From DASTFY01 sp963829955 (GTDB lineage: Bacteria > Actinomycetota > Acidimicrobiia > Acidimicrobiales > Ilumatobacteraceae): 64,000 nucleotides of DNA. Position numbers and translations under genes: made by a program. The stretch lies in NCBI GenBank assembly GCA_963829955.1, contig CAWHKS010000009.1, positions 124,001-188,000 of the forward strand, given 5' to 3'. The notes under the pieces were generated by a model. That model was not told where the DNA came from, did not search any database, and saw only the letters and a program-made list of their open reading frames with translations. Shown piece by piece: positions 26,097 to 34,625 of this stretch. Position 1 is the first letter of the stretch. Each line of letters begins with the position of its first letter.

Positions 26097-26813
26097 TCAC
26101 CCGGGAAGCTGGATCCTGCCTGATGCGAACACGTCGTCCAGCCGCCTCATCGCCGTCTGCAGGTGCTCTCGCATCGCCTCGGCCGCAGCGTCCGGGTCGC
26201 GCCGGGCGATCGCCCTGGCGATCGCCACGTGCTCGGGCTTCGTGGCCGCCGCCTGACCGGCGTGGTGATACAGGCGGTACATGTGGAGGTGGCTGCGGAG
26301 GCGGGCGAGGGACTCCCGGAGCCACCGGTTGCCCCCGAGCTCCGCGATCCGGTCGTGGAAGGTCGCGTCGTACACCATGTCGAGCCGGTTGGCCGTCGCG
26401 TCGTGGTCGCCGGCCCCGCCGCTACCGGCGAAGGCGCGGAGCGCTGCAGCCTCGCCCGCCGTCACCCGCCGAGCAGCGGCGGCCGCCGCCGCGGGCTCGA
26501 TGAGCAGGCGGAAGTCCATCAGCGCCCGCAGATCCTCGAGGCTCGTGAGCGGCGTGACGGTGTAGCCGCGTCGTGGCTCCTTGACGACGAGCCCCTCGGC
26601 TTCCATGCGGACCAACGCTTCCCGAACCGGCGTTGGTGACACCCCGAGCGCGCGGGCCAGCGCATCGATGTTCAGCCGGGCGCTGGCGTCGAGGTCGTGG
26701 TTCATCAGCATGTCGACGAGCACGTCGTGCACGTCGTCGACGAGCGGAGGGCGGTCGTTGAGGAGGCGCTCGGCCGGCGTCGAGCGGACCACCTCGAGGT
26801 CGATGTTCGTCAC
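26097..26813 (-). CDS. GntR-family (FCD domain) regulator of sugar-acid operon
   Basis: This 238-aa regulator has an N-terminal winged helix (LNIDALARALGVSPTPVREA, about residues 48-67, the GntR P-x-VREAL signature) and a C-terminal all-helical FCD effector domain with metal-ligand-type histidines (FHDRIAELGGN; HLHMYRLYHH). I chose GTG 26813 with GGGAGA upstream; the open frame extends back into the ABC operon but is a shadow there. It is divergent from the permease gene. FCD regulators of this kind sense sugar acids, fitting the operon. Confidence 0.88.
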   Translation of the reverse strand: MTNIDLEVVRSTPAERLLNDRPPLVDDVHDVLVDMLMNHDLDASARLNIDALARALGVSPTPVREALVRMEAEGLVVKEPRRGYTVTPLTSLEDLRALMDFRLLIEPAAAAAAARRVTAGEAAALRAFAGSGGAGDHDATANRLDMVYDATFHDRIAELGGNRWLRESLARLRSHLHMYRLYHHAGQAAATKPEHVAIARAIARRDPDAAAEAMREHLQTAMRRLDDVFASGRIQLPG

Positions 26814-26865
26814 GAGTCTCCCGGTCCTGGTCCTTGCGGGAGCGAACTCTATCACCGAATCCACT

Positions 26866-26890
26866 TGCCTATGTCCTATAGGAAATGGCA
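26866..26890. promoter_or_regulatory. Operator/promoter of the sugar-acid operon
   Basis: Between the divergent GntR and permease genes lies TCCTATAGGA (26874-26883), a perfect 10-bp palindrome, flanked by TGCC (26866-26869) and GGCA (26887-26890). A TTGCCT (26865-26870) and CATATT (26889-26894) 18 nt apart could be -35 and -10 elements for the plus-strand operon, so a bound GntR protein would block transcription. Confidence 0.55.
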
Positions 26891-26943
26891 TATTGTTCTG
26901 AGCGCTCGGGAGGCCGATCGCGCGCTCCGGCTGGGGAGGACGA

Positions 26944-28047
26944 GTGACGCAACAAGGCAGTGCAATGGCGGTCGCTGCTCCGCATGAGAGGACGGCTGGC
27001 TCGGACCCTCCCCCGACTCCTCCGAGAGCCTTTGCCGCGCATCGGGGCCTGACAGCGGCCCTGGCCGCGATGCGGCTCGGACCCGTCATGATCCTCGTGC
27101 TGCTGGTCGTCGTGCTGAGCCTGCTGTCGGACGTGTTCCTGTCGTTCGAGAACGTCGGGAACGTGCTCAAGCAGTCCGCGGTCATCTGCATCCTGGCCCT
27201 CGGCCAGCTCCTCGTCATCGTCACTCGCGGCATCGACCTCTCCGTCGGTGCGAACCTCTCGCTCAGTGCCGTGGTGGGCGCGATCGTCTGGCGGGACCAC
27301 GGATCGGCCACCCTGGCCGTCCTCGCCGCGCTGGCGACGGGCTCCCTCGTCGGCGTGATCAACGGCGTCATCTACGTCAAGGGGCGCCTGCCGCACCCGT
27401 TCATCCCGACGCTGGCGATGCTCTCCGCGGCCAGCGGCCTCGCGCTCCTCCTTTCGCATAACGAGACCATCCAGGGAGCGCCACCGATCGTGAACACCAT
27501 CGGTACCGGGCGCATCTCCTGGATCCCCGGCGGCGGTGAGATCGGTTGGTTCCCGGTCGCGACCCTGGTCGTCCTCGGGGTCGCGCTCCTCGTCACGCTC
27601 GTGACGAGGGGTCTGGTGTGGGGTCGCTGGATCTACGCGGTCGGTGGCAACCCCGAGGCCGCGGTCCGCACCGGCATCCCGGTCGGGTCCGTGCTGATCT
27701 CGGTCTACGTCGTGTGCGGCTTGTTGGCCGGCGTCGCCGCGCTGCTGATGATGGGCAAGGGAAACGCAGGATCACCGACCTCGGGCGCGTTGGCCGAGCT
27801 CGACGCGATCGCCGCGGTGATCATCGGAGGAGCCAGCTTCCTCGGGGGCCGCGGCTCCGTCCTCAACGCGATCACGGGTGCTCTCGTCATCGCGGTGATG
27901 CGCAACGGCCTGAACCTGCTCGGCATCGAGCCGAGCTGGCAGTACATGGCAACCGGAGCCGTCATCGTGATCGCGGTCGAGCTCGACGTCGTGCGGGGCC
28001 GCCTCGAGAGCCGGTTCCGCAGCCTGCAAGCGGTGAGCGGCCCGTGA
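26944..28047 (+). CDS. Sugar ABC transporter permease (RbsC-type)
   Basis: This 367-aa membrane protein has about ten helices in the pattern of the ribose/xylose-type permeases (BPD_transp_2). Typical stretches are GQLLVIVTRGIDLSVGANLS, HPFIPTLAMLSAASGLALL, YAVGGNPEAAVRTGI and IIGGASFLGGRGS. It is first in a plus-strand operon; its stop overlaps the GTG start of the ATPase gene. It forms a homodimeric channel with that ATPase for uptake of a sugar or sugar acid. Confidence 0.92.
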   Translation: MTQQGSAMAVAAPHERTAGSDPPPTPPRAFAAHRGLTAALAAMRLGPVMILVLLVVVLSLLSDVFLSFENVGNVLKQSAVICILALGQLLVIVTRGIDLSVGANLSLSAVVGAIVWRDHGSATLAVLAALATGSLVGVINGVIYVKGRLPHPFIPTLAMLSAASGLALLLSHNETIQGAPPIVNTIGTGRISWIPGGGEIGWFPVATLVVLGVALLVTLVTRGLVWGRWIYAVGGNPEAAVRTGIPVGSVLISVYVVCGLLAGVAALLMMGKGNAGSPTSGALAELDAIAAVIIGGASFLGGRGSVLNAITGALVIAVMRNGLNLLGIEPSWQYMATGAVIVIAVELDVVRGRLESRFRSLQAVSGP

Positions 28048-28814
28048 TCGCGAGGCCCCCCATGCTCCAGGTGCGGGACGCCTGCAAGCGGTTCGACGCC
28101 GTCGTTGCGCTCGACGGCGTCACCATCGACGTCGGGGCGGGCGAGGTGCTCGCTCTGCTCGGCGACAACGGCGCGGGCAAGTCAACGCTCATCAAGGCCA
28201 TCAGCGGTGTGCACCGACTCGACGCCGGGAGCATCACCCTGGACGGAGTCGACATCACGTCGGCGAACGCCACCGCGGCGCGCGCCCACGGGATCGAGAC
28301 CGTCTACCAGGACCTCGCACTGTTCGACAACCTGCCGCCGGCAGCCAACTTCTTCGCCGGCCGGGAGCTGGCCGGGCCGACATGGCTACCGCGGGGCCTG
28401 CGTCTCATGCACCGGCGGACGATGTCCGACCGCACACGCGAGTTGCTCGACCGCTTGCAGGTCAACCTGCCGGACCTCGAAGCGCAGGTGGCACTCATGT
28501 CGGGCGGCCAGCGCCAAGCGGTCGCAGTCGCGCGTGCCGTCGCCTTCTCTTCCAAGCTCGTCGTCCTCGATGAACCCACCGCGGCGCTCGGGCTACGCGA
28601 GTCGGCGCGGGTGCTCGACCTCGTGCGCCACCTGAAGGACGACGGCGTGGCGGTCATCCTCATCTCGCACAGCATGGATCACGTCATGGCCGTGGCGGAC
28701 CGGGCGGTGGTCATGCGTCGCGGTCGCACCGTCGGTGAGACCGTGCCAACGGAGGAGAACCACGCCCAGATCGTGGCCTGGATCGTCGGGGCCACCGGAG
28801 CACGGGCCGTGTGA
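28044..28814 (+). CDS. Sugar ABC transporter ATP-binding protein
   Basis: This 256-aa ATPase has Walker A GDNGAGKST (about residues 41-49), Q-loop VYQDLALFDNL, signature MSGGQRQAVAVARA, Walker B KLVVLDEPTAAL and switch His in ISHSMDHV. It is a single-domain protein, like FrcA, not the duplicated RbsA form. GTG 28044 overlaps the permease stop by 4 nt, so the two are translationally coupled. It energises uptake with the permease and the downstream binding protein. Confidence 0.92.
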   Translation: MIARPPMLQVRDACKRFDAVVALDGVTIDVGAGEVLALLGDNGAGKSTLIKAISGVHRLDAGSITLDGVDITSANATAARAHGIETVYQDLALFDNLPPAANFFAGRELAGPTWLPRGLRLMHRRTMSDRTRELLDRLQVNLPDLEAQVALMSGGQRQAVAVARAVAFSSKLVVLDEPTAALGLRESARVLDLVRHLKDDGVAVILISHSMDHVMAVADRAVVMRRGRTVGETVPTEENHAQIVAWIVGATGARAV

Positions 28815-28873
28815 CCGCACAAGGCATCGATTCACGAACAGGCAGACCCACCAACACGAAAAGGAGTGCTTTC

Positions 28874-29889
28874 ATGAGGTCCAAGCAGATCCTCGCCTTC
28901 ACCGTGGGGGCCCTCGGCCTTCTCGCGGTCAGCTGCGGCAGCAGCGGTGACGACTCCGAGTCCGGCACGACTGAGGCGGCCTCGGTCACGACGGCTGCAG
29001 CGGACACCACCGCCGCGTCAGCCGGCGAGTCCGGCGAAGCCGTGAAGGTGGCCTTCATCACCAAGTTCCCGGTCGCCTTCTTCACGGCCATGGACGACGC
29101 GGCCAAGGCGTGGGCCGAGGAGAACCCGGGGGTCGACATCTCCTACTTCTCCTGCAAGACGCCTGCCGACGTGGCCTGCCAGACCGCTCAGATCGAGGAC
29201 GCGGTCGCCCAGGGCTTCCAGGCGATCGTGATCACACCGATGGGCCCAGAGGTCATCCCCGCCCTGGATGCCGCAGCGGACCAAGGGCGTGAAGGTCGTC
29301 CTGGTCGACAACAACCTCGACGAGTTCACGAAGAAGACCGCCGTCGCCGGCGACCGACAACGTGAAGGGCGGCCAGGCCGCCGGCGAGTATCTGAAGACG
29401 CAGCTCAAGTCCGGGGACACGATCGGGCTGATGGAGGGGGTCCGAGGGGTACCGGCGCTGGACGCGAGGATCCAGGGCGTCAAGGACGCTCTCGAGGGCA
29501 CCGGTGTCGAGATCATCGTCGGCGGAGCGGAGACCAAGTGCGACTCGGCTCAAGGCGCGACCGTGGCCGAGGACCTCCTGACGCGCGAGCCCAACCTGAC
29601 TGCCATCTACTCGGCCTGTGATGATCCCGCCATCGCCGCGGCCAAGGTGGCGAAGGACAAGGGCAAGACTGTTCTCGTCATGGGCTACGACGGCCTGCCC
29701 GACGCCGCGAAGGCGATCATCGCCGGCGACATGAACGCGACGATCGCGCAGTTCCCCGGCCGCATGGCCGCTCTCGGGGTCGAAGCCGCGGTCAACGCCG
29801 TGAACGGGGAGACGGTCGAACCGTTCATCGACACCGGCACCGAGCTGGTCACGGCCGACAACGCCTCGGAGTTCGTCCAGTTCCAGTAG
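28874..29889 (+). pseudogene. Sugar-binding lipoprotein of ABC transporter, two frameshifts
   Basis: ATG 28874, preceded by AAGGAG, begins a lipoprotein signal (LAFTVGALGLLAVSCGSS; Cys near residue 21) and a Thr/Ala-rich linker. The periplasmic-binding-protein fold follows: VKVAFITKFPVAFFTAMDDA, QIEDAVAQGFQAIVITPMGP. Near 29280 and again near 29350 the frame must shift; in both places one extra G before ACC explains the break. The final part (GEYLKTQLKSGDTIGLMEGV to the end) is intact. Rejoined, it is a normal ribose-type binding protein of about 337 aa. Two frame errors in an otherwise clean operon suggest sequencing error. Confidence 0.8.
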
Positions 29890-29899
29890 GGCCGTCGAC

Positions 29900-29933
29900 G
29901 GGTTGCGACGGTCCTCAGCGGCCGCCGCAACCC
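29900..29933 (+). terminator. Stem-loop after the binding-protein gene
   Basis: GGGTTGCG (29900-29907) pairs perfectly with CGCAACCC (29926-29933) around an 18-nt loop that can pair further. It lies 10 nt after the binding-protein stop and before the dehydrogenase gene. No T-run follows. It may weaken read-through or protect the upstream transporter mRNA. Confidence 0.5.
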
Positions 29934-29969
29934 TCGCGGTCGCCCACCGACGACGCCACAGGAGGCGCG

Positions 29970-30995
29970 ATGCAGGCGGCAGTGCTGGAGAGCCCGGGGA
30001 GCATGGTCCTCGTCGACCACGCCGACCCCGCCGATCCCGGACCCGGCGAGGTGCTCGTCGCGGTGCGCCGAGTCGGGATCTGCGGAACGGACCACCACGC
30101 CTACAGAGGCATGCAGAACTTCTTCGTGTACCCGCGCGTGCTCGGGCACGAGCTCGCCGTCGAGGTGCTGGCGGTCGGCGCCGGTGAGACGCGGTTGCGA
30201 CCAGGCGATCTCTGCGCCGTGCTCCCCTACGTTTCCTGCGGAACCTGCTACGGCTGCCAGCGCGGCCGGGCCAATTGCTGCGATCGCATCGACGTGATGG
30301 GTGTCACCCGGGACGGCGGTCTGCGGGAGCGCATGGTCGTCCCTGCCTCCCACCTCTTCACCGATCCCGACCTCACCCTGGACCAGCTCGTGCTCGTAGA
30401 GACGCTCGGGGTCGGCTGGCACGCAGTCGCCCGGGCTCAGCCGCAGCCCGACGACAGCGTGCTGGTCCTCGGCGGCGGGCCCATCGGTCTGGCCGTCGCG
30501 CAGGCTGCACGTGCCAAGGTGGACCTCCTAGTCGTCGCCGACGTCTCGGCCGACCGGGTGGCATTCGCCGACGCATCCGGCCACGACTCGCTCCTCGTCG
30601 ACCGCGACTTCGAGGAACGACTGCTGGACCACAACGGCGGTTTGCTGCCATCCATGGTTTTCGACGCGACAGGTAGCCGTGCGTCGATGGAGAACGCGTT
30701 CGCACTGACCGGATCCTGCGGCACCCTCGTGTTCGTGGGCCACACGACGGAATCGATCCGATTCGAGAACCCCTCCTTCCATGCCCGCGAGCTCGACCTC
30801 CGTGCATCGCGGAACGCGACCGTCGCTGACTGGACCGAGGTGATCAGCGCCGCGCGGGACCGCACGCTCGACGCCCTCGGTTGGGTCAACCATCGCACGA
30901 CGCTCGCCGGCATCGTGGACGAGCTGCCGGGCCTCGCCGCCGACCCCGGCCGCGTGGTGAAGACCGTCGTGGACCTCGACGGTGACTCGACATGA
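29970..30995 (+). CDS. Zinc-dependent alcohol/polyol dehydrogenase (aldonate dehydrogenase candidate)
   Basis: This 341-aa MDR enzyme has the catalytic zinc ligands Cys38 (RVGICGTDHHAY) and His-Glu in VLGHELAVEV, and the structural zinc cysteines CGTCYGCQRGRANCC near residue 90. The nucleotide site is VLVLGGGPIGLAVAQAA (about 167-183). It is like LgoD/RspB-type dehydrogenases that oxidise L-galactonate or L-gulonate. In this operon it would make a ketouronate (tagaturonate or fructuronate) for the downstream reductase. ATG 29970 follows AGGAGG. Its stop overlaps the next ATG by 4 nt. Confidence 0.88.
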   Translation: MQAAVLESPGSMVLVDHADPADPGPGEVLVAVRRVGICGTDHHAYRGMQNFFVYPRVLGHELAVEVLAVGAGETRLRPGDLCAVLPYVSCGTCYGCQRGRANCCDRIDVMGVTRDGGLRERMVVPASHLFTDPDLTLDQLVLVETLGVGWHAVARAQPQPDDSVLVLGGGPIGLAVAQAARAKVDLLVVADVSADRVAFADASGHDSLLVDRDFEERLLDHNGGLLPSMVFDATGSRASMENAFALTGSCGTLVFVGHTTESIRFENPSFHARELDLRASRNATVADWTEVISAARDRTLDALGWVNHRTTLAGIVDELPGLAADPGRVVKTVVDLDGDST

Positions 30996-31297
30996 GTGAC
31001 CGAGTCGCTCCGATGTTGCTCCTGCTCGCCGATGGTGACGATGTGCTCATCGCAGCCGGCGATCTCCTGCCGGGGCCTCAGCTGACCTCGTCCTGTGAGG
31101 AGATCCTCGTCACGGAGCCCGTCCCACTCGGCCACAAGGTGGCCGCGCGGACGATCGCGGCCGGAGCAGCCGTCGTTCGGTGTGGCGTGCCGATCGGTGC
31201 TGCCACCATGGACATCGAGCGGGGCGCGTGGGTGCACACCCACAACCTGAGGAGCGACTACCTGGCGACCTTCGCGCACCGCGGTGGTCAGCGGTGA
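30992..31297 (+). CDS. Altronate dehydratase, small (SAF) subunit
   Basis: This 101-aa protein is the N-terminal SAF-domain part of the UxaA family made as a separate subunit: GDDVLIAAGDLLPGPQL and PLGHKVAARTIAAGAAVVRC. ATG 30992 overlaps the dehydrogenase stop, and its own stop overlaps the GTG of the large subunit. Together they dehydrate an aldonate (D-altronate in E. coli) to 2-keto-3-deoxygluconate, using iron. Confidence 0.85.
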   Translation: MSDRVAPMLLLLADGDDVLIAAGDLLPGPQLTSSCEEILVTEPVPLGHKVAARTIAAGAAVVRCGVPIGAATMDIERGAWVHTHNLRSDYLATFAHRGGQR

Positions 31298-32502
31298 CCC
31301 GGCCGACCGAACCGATCATCGGCTACCTGCGGGGTGACGGCAGGGCCGGCATCCGAGACACCATCGCGGTTGTCTACCTCGTGGAGTGCGCTCGCACCGT
31401 CGCGGAGGCGATCGCGGCAGGCGTGGAGGACGTCCACGTCATCGGCTTCGGCGGCTGCTACCCGAACAGCTACGCCCAGCGAATGCTGGAGGAGTTGTGC
31501 ACCCATCCGAACGTGGGCGCCGCGGTTCTCGTGTCACTCGGCTGTGAGGGCTTCGACCGGGAGGAGCTCGCCGAGCTGATCGAGGCGTCCGGACGACCGG
31601 TCACGACCCTCGTGATCCAAGACCTCGGCGGCACCCGGGCGACGATCACGCGAGGCAGGGACTGGATCCAGGACGTCCGCGCCAGGGCGCCGAGGACGCG
31701 CCGAGTCCCCATTGAACTGTTAGACCTCGTCGTGGGGACCATCTGCGGTGGGTCGGATGGCACGAGCGGCATCACCGCGAACCCTGTGGTCGGCCGGGTG
31801 TTCGACGCACTCGTTGCCGCGGGCGGCACGGCCGTCTTCGAGGAGACGGGCGAGCTGATCGGCTGCGAGCACCACATGGCCACCCGTGCTGTCTCCGAAG
31901 CACTCGGGCAGGAGATCGAGGCCCGCGTCGCGAAGGCCGCCGAGTACTACACCGCCATGGGCCACGGCAGCTTCTCGCCGGGCAACGCCGAGGGCGGGCT
32001 CACCACCCTCGAGGAGAAGGCCCTCGGCGCCTACTCGAAGTCGGGCAGCGGACCGATCCACGGGGTGGTCACACCAGGCCAGCGCATCCCCGGCCCGGGC
32101 CTCTACCTCCTCGACGTCGTGCCGGAAGGCCCTCCCCGCTGGGGTTTCCCGAACATCAACGACAACGCCGAGATCGCCGAGCTGATCGCGTGCGGTGCAC
32201 ACGTGGTCCTGTTCACGACGGGACGCGGGTCCGTCGTTGGTTCGGCGGTGTCGCCGGTGATCAAGATCTGCGCCAACCCCGAGACGTACCGGCGGATGAG
32301 CGACGACATGGACCTCGACGCCGGGCGCATCCTCGAAGGTCGCGCCACCATCGCAGAGGTCGCCGAGGAACTGATCGACGCGATCCACCGCACGGCGGCG
32401 GGACGTCCAACGGCCAGCGAGCGCCTCGGGCACCGTGAGTTCGTACTCACCTACAAGACGAGCGAGCCGACCGGACCCTCCTGCCTCCCGACGGCTCGAT
32501 GA
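31294..32502 (+). CDS. uxaA: Altronate dehydratase, large subunit
   Basis: This 402-aa protein is the catalytic UxaA part: GYLRGDGRAGIRDTIAVVYL, GTICGGSDGTSGITANPVVG, ALGAYSKSGSGPIHGVVTPG and VLFTTGRGSVVGSAVSPVIK are all characteristic. In E. coli the fused enzyme converts D-altronate to KDG. GTG 31294 overlaps the stop of the small subunit. Its stop overlaps the start of the next reductase gene. Enzymes acting on other aldonates (galactarate, D-galactonate-type) are in the same superfamily, so the substrate is inferred from the operon. Confidence 0.88.
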   Translation: MTRPTEPIIGYLRGDGRAGIRDTIAVVYLVECARTVAEAIAAGVEDVHVIGFGGCYPNSYAQRMLEELCTHPNVGAAVLVSLGCEGFDREELAELIEASGRPVTTLVIQDLGGTRATITRGRDWIQDVRARAPRTRRVPIELLDLVVGTICGGSDGTSGITANPVVGRVFDALVAAGGTAVFEETGELIGCEHHMATRAVSEALGQEIEARVAKAAEYYTAMGHGSFSPGNAEGGLTTLEEKALGAYSKSGSGPIHGVVTPGQRIPGPGLYLLDVVPEGPPRWGFPNINDNAEIAELIACGAHVVLFTTGRGSVVGSAVSPVIKICANPETYRRMSDDMDLDAGRILEGRATIAEVAEELIDAIHRTAAGRPTASERLGHREFVLTYKTSEPTGPSCLPTAR

Positions 32503-33990
32503 CCACTCCGACACCATTCGTCGCCTATGACCGCAGGGCACTCCAGCCGACCGTCGTGCACATCGGGCCCGGCGTCTTCCACCGCGCCCACCAGGCGGTG
32601 TACGGCGACGCTGTGCTCCGAACGGGTTCACAGACGGGTGCGGTGCTACGGCATCTCCTTGCGATCGGCCGCGGTCCGGGACTCGCTCGCGCCTCAGGGT
32701 TTCGTCTACCACGTCATCGAGCGCGCCGGCGACGGCGACGACGTCCATGAGGTCGTCCGACCCGTCGGTGCACTCCTCGGTGTGGACGTCGCCGCTCAGA
32801 GCACACAGACGGCGGTGGCCCGATTGGCCGACGAGGCCGTCACGGTCGTGACGATCACGGTCACGGAGCACGGCTACTGCAGCGTCGGCCCGGGCGGCGC
32901 ACTCGACCTTGACCGCCCGGAGATCGTGCACGACCTGCATGCGCCTCACTCCCCCAGTTCGCTTCCCGGGCTCCTCGTGGAGGCGCTCGCTCGTCGACGC
33001 GCCAGCGGCACCGACCCGTTCACGGTCGCGTCCTGCGACAACCTGCCGTCGAACGGTCCCGCCACGGCCCGCGTGGTGCGCGAGCTCGCCGAGTGTCGCG
33101 ACCCCTCGCTCGCCGCATGGGTCGACGGCAACGTCGCCTTCCCATCATCGATGGTCGATCGGATGGTTCCGGCGACAACAGCGGATGACCGTGAGCACCT
33201 GAGGAGCAAGGGTCTCGTCGACGCCTGGCCGGTCGTGACGGAGCCCTTCACACAATGGGTGCTGGAGGACACATTCCCGACGGGACGGCCGCCCTGGGAA
33301 CGGGCGGGAGTCGAACTGGTCAACGATGTCGCCGTCCAAGAGCAGGCCAAGCTGCGGATCCTGAACGCGGCGCACTCAGCGCTCGCCTACTGGGGTCTGC
33401 TCACCGGCCACGAGTCGGTAGCCGACGCCGTCGCTGACCCGGTCCTGCTCGAGGCGACGCGACAGCTGCTCTCGGGTGAAGTGCTCGCGACGCTCGATGC
33501 CCCACCCGGCTGGGACCTCGCCGTGTACGCCGAGCAGGTCTTGGCGCGCTTCGGTAACCGGGCCCTTGGTTACACGACGGCCAAGATCGCCGGGGACGGC
33601 TCCCAGAAGCTCCCCGTGCGGCTGGTGCCGACAGTGCGAGCGCGTCTGGCTGCCGGGGCGCCAACCGTGCGGTGCGCGCAGGTGCTCGCCGCCTGGGTCA
33701 CCTGCATGCTGGGCCCGCGGTCGGCGTCCTTTGCCGTCGACGACGCGGTCCTGGCCCCCCAGAGCTCGTCGCGGCTCGCGGTCGACTGGACCGCTCCCGA
33801 AGGCGCGACTGCCGCCTTGCTGGACCTGCCGGGGTTCCTCGCGGGCCTCGCGCCCGCCGAGAGCGCCTTCCGCGTCGAAGTCCTCGAGCTGGTCCGGCGG
33901 TTCTGGCGGGGTGACGTCCGAGCCCTGCTCAGGAGCCCACTCGACGCCTGGTCAGCGCAACGCGCAACGGTTGATGGGAGAGTCCGGTGA
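32499..33990 (+). pseudogene. Mannitol dehydrogenase/fructuronate-tagaturonate reductase family, frameshifted
   Basis: From ATG 32499, which overlaps the uxaA stop, the start reads VVHIGPGVFHRAHQAVYGDA, the UxuB/mannitol-dehydrogenase N-terminus. Near 32646 one extra C shifts the frame; the rest (YGISLRSAAVRDSLAPQGF; VASCDNLPSNGPATARVV; KLRILNAAHSALAYWGLL with the catalytic Lys-x5-Asn-x2-His) continues to 33990. Rejoined, it is about 496 aa, normal for the family. It would reduce tagaturonate to altronate (UxaB-like) or fructuronate to mannonate (UxuB). With altronate dehydratase next to it, the first is likelier. Probably a sequence error, since the operon is otherwise complete. Confidence 0.82.
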
Positions 33991-34625
33991 ACACGACCAG
34001 CACGCTCCTCGGGACCTGGCGGCTCGTCCCGGTCGTCGTCATCGAGTCCGTGACGCTGGTGCCGCCCCTCGCCGACGCGCTGGTGCGTGGAGGACTTGCG
34101 TGCGTCGAGGTGACGCTGCGCACACCCGACGCGCTGAACGCCGTGCGCTCCTTCGCTGAGCGCACGAACCTGCTGGCCGGCGCCGGCAGCGTGCGGACCG
34201 CGCAGCAGGTCGACCAGGCGGTGGATGCCGGTGCCCGCTTCATCGTCAGCCCAGGCTTCAGCGACGGAGTGGTCCACCGGTGCCGCGATCTCGACGTGCC
34301 CGTCCTGCCCGGTGTCGCCACCGCCACCGAGGTGATGCGCGCGTTCGACGCCGACCTCGATGTGGTGAAGGTCTTTCCGGCCTCGGGCCTGGGCGGGCCG
34401 GCAGGCGTCCGGACCCTTGCTGCCCCCTTCCCTGGCATGCGCTTCGTGCCGACCGGTGGCATCGGCCCCTCCGAACTGGCGGAGTACCTCCGGATCCCCG
34501 CGGTCCTTGCCGTCGGAGGAAGCTGGATGGTCTCCCCCGAGCTCCTTCGAAAGGGCCGTTTCGACGAGATCGCCCGGCTGACACGCGATGCCGTCGAGGT
34601 CGCTGCCGAGGTGCAGAGCCGATGA
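33987..34625 (+). CDS. eda: 2-dehydro-3-deoxy-phosphogluconate aldolase
   Basis: This 212-aa class I aldolase has the Schiff-base Lys128 in VVKVFPASGLGG and the catalytic Glu41 in CVEVTLRTPDAL, with VSPGFSDGVVHRC and VPTGGIGPSELAEYL also typical. It splits KDPG to pyruvate and glyceraldehyde 3-phosphate. GTG 33987 overlaps the reductase stop, and its stop overlaps the KDG kinase start, so it is tightly coupled to the pathway. Confidence 0.93.
   Translation: MNTTSTLLGTWRLVPVVVIESVTLVPPLADALVRGGLACVEVTLRTPDALNAVRSFAERTNLLAGAGSVRTAQQVDQAVDAGARFIVSPGFSDGVVHRCRDLDVPVLPGVATATEVMRAFDADLDVVKVFPASGLGGPAGVRTLAAPFPGMRFVPTGGIGPSELAEYLRIPAVLAVGGSWMVSPELLRKGRFDEIARLTRDAVEVAAEVQSR

Noticed and set aside
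29268..29362. Programmed frameshifting in the sugar-binding protein
   Set aside because: There is no slippery heptamer or downstream stimulator, and two shifts would be needed; indel errors or mutations are simpler.
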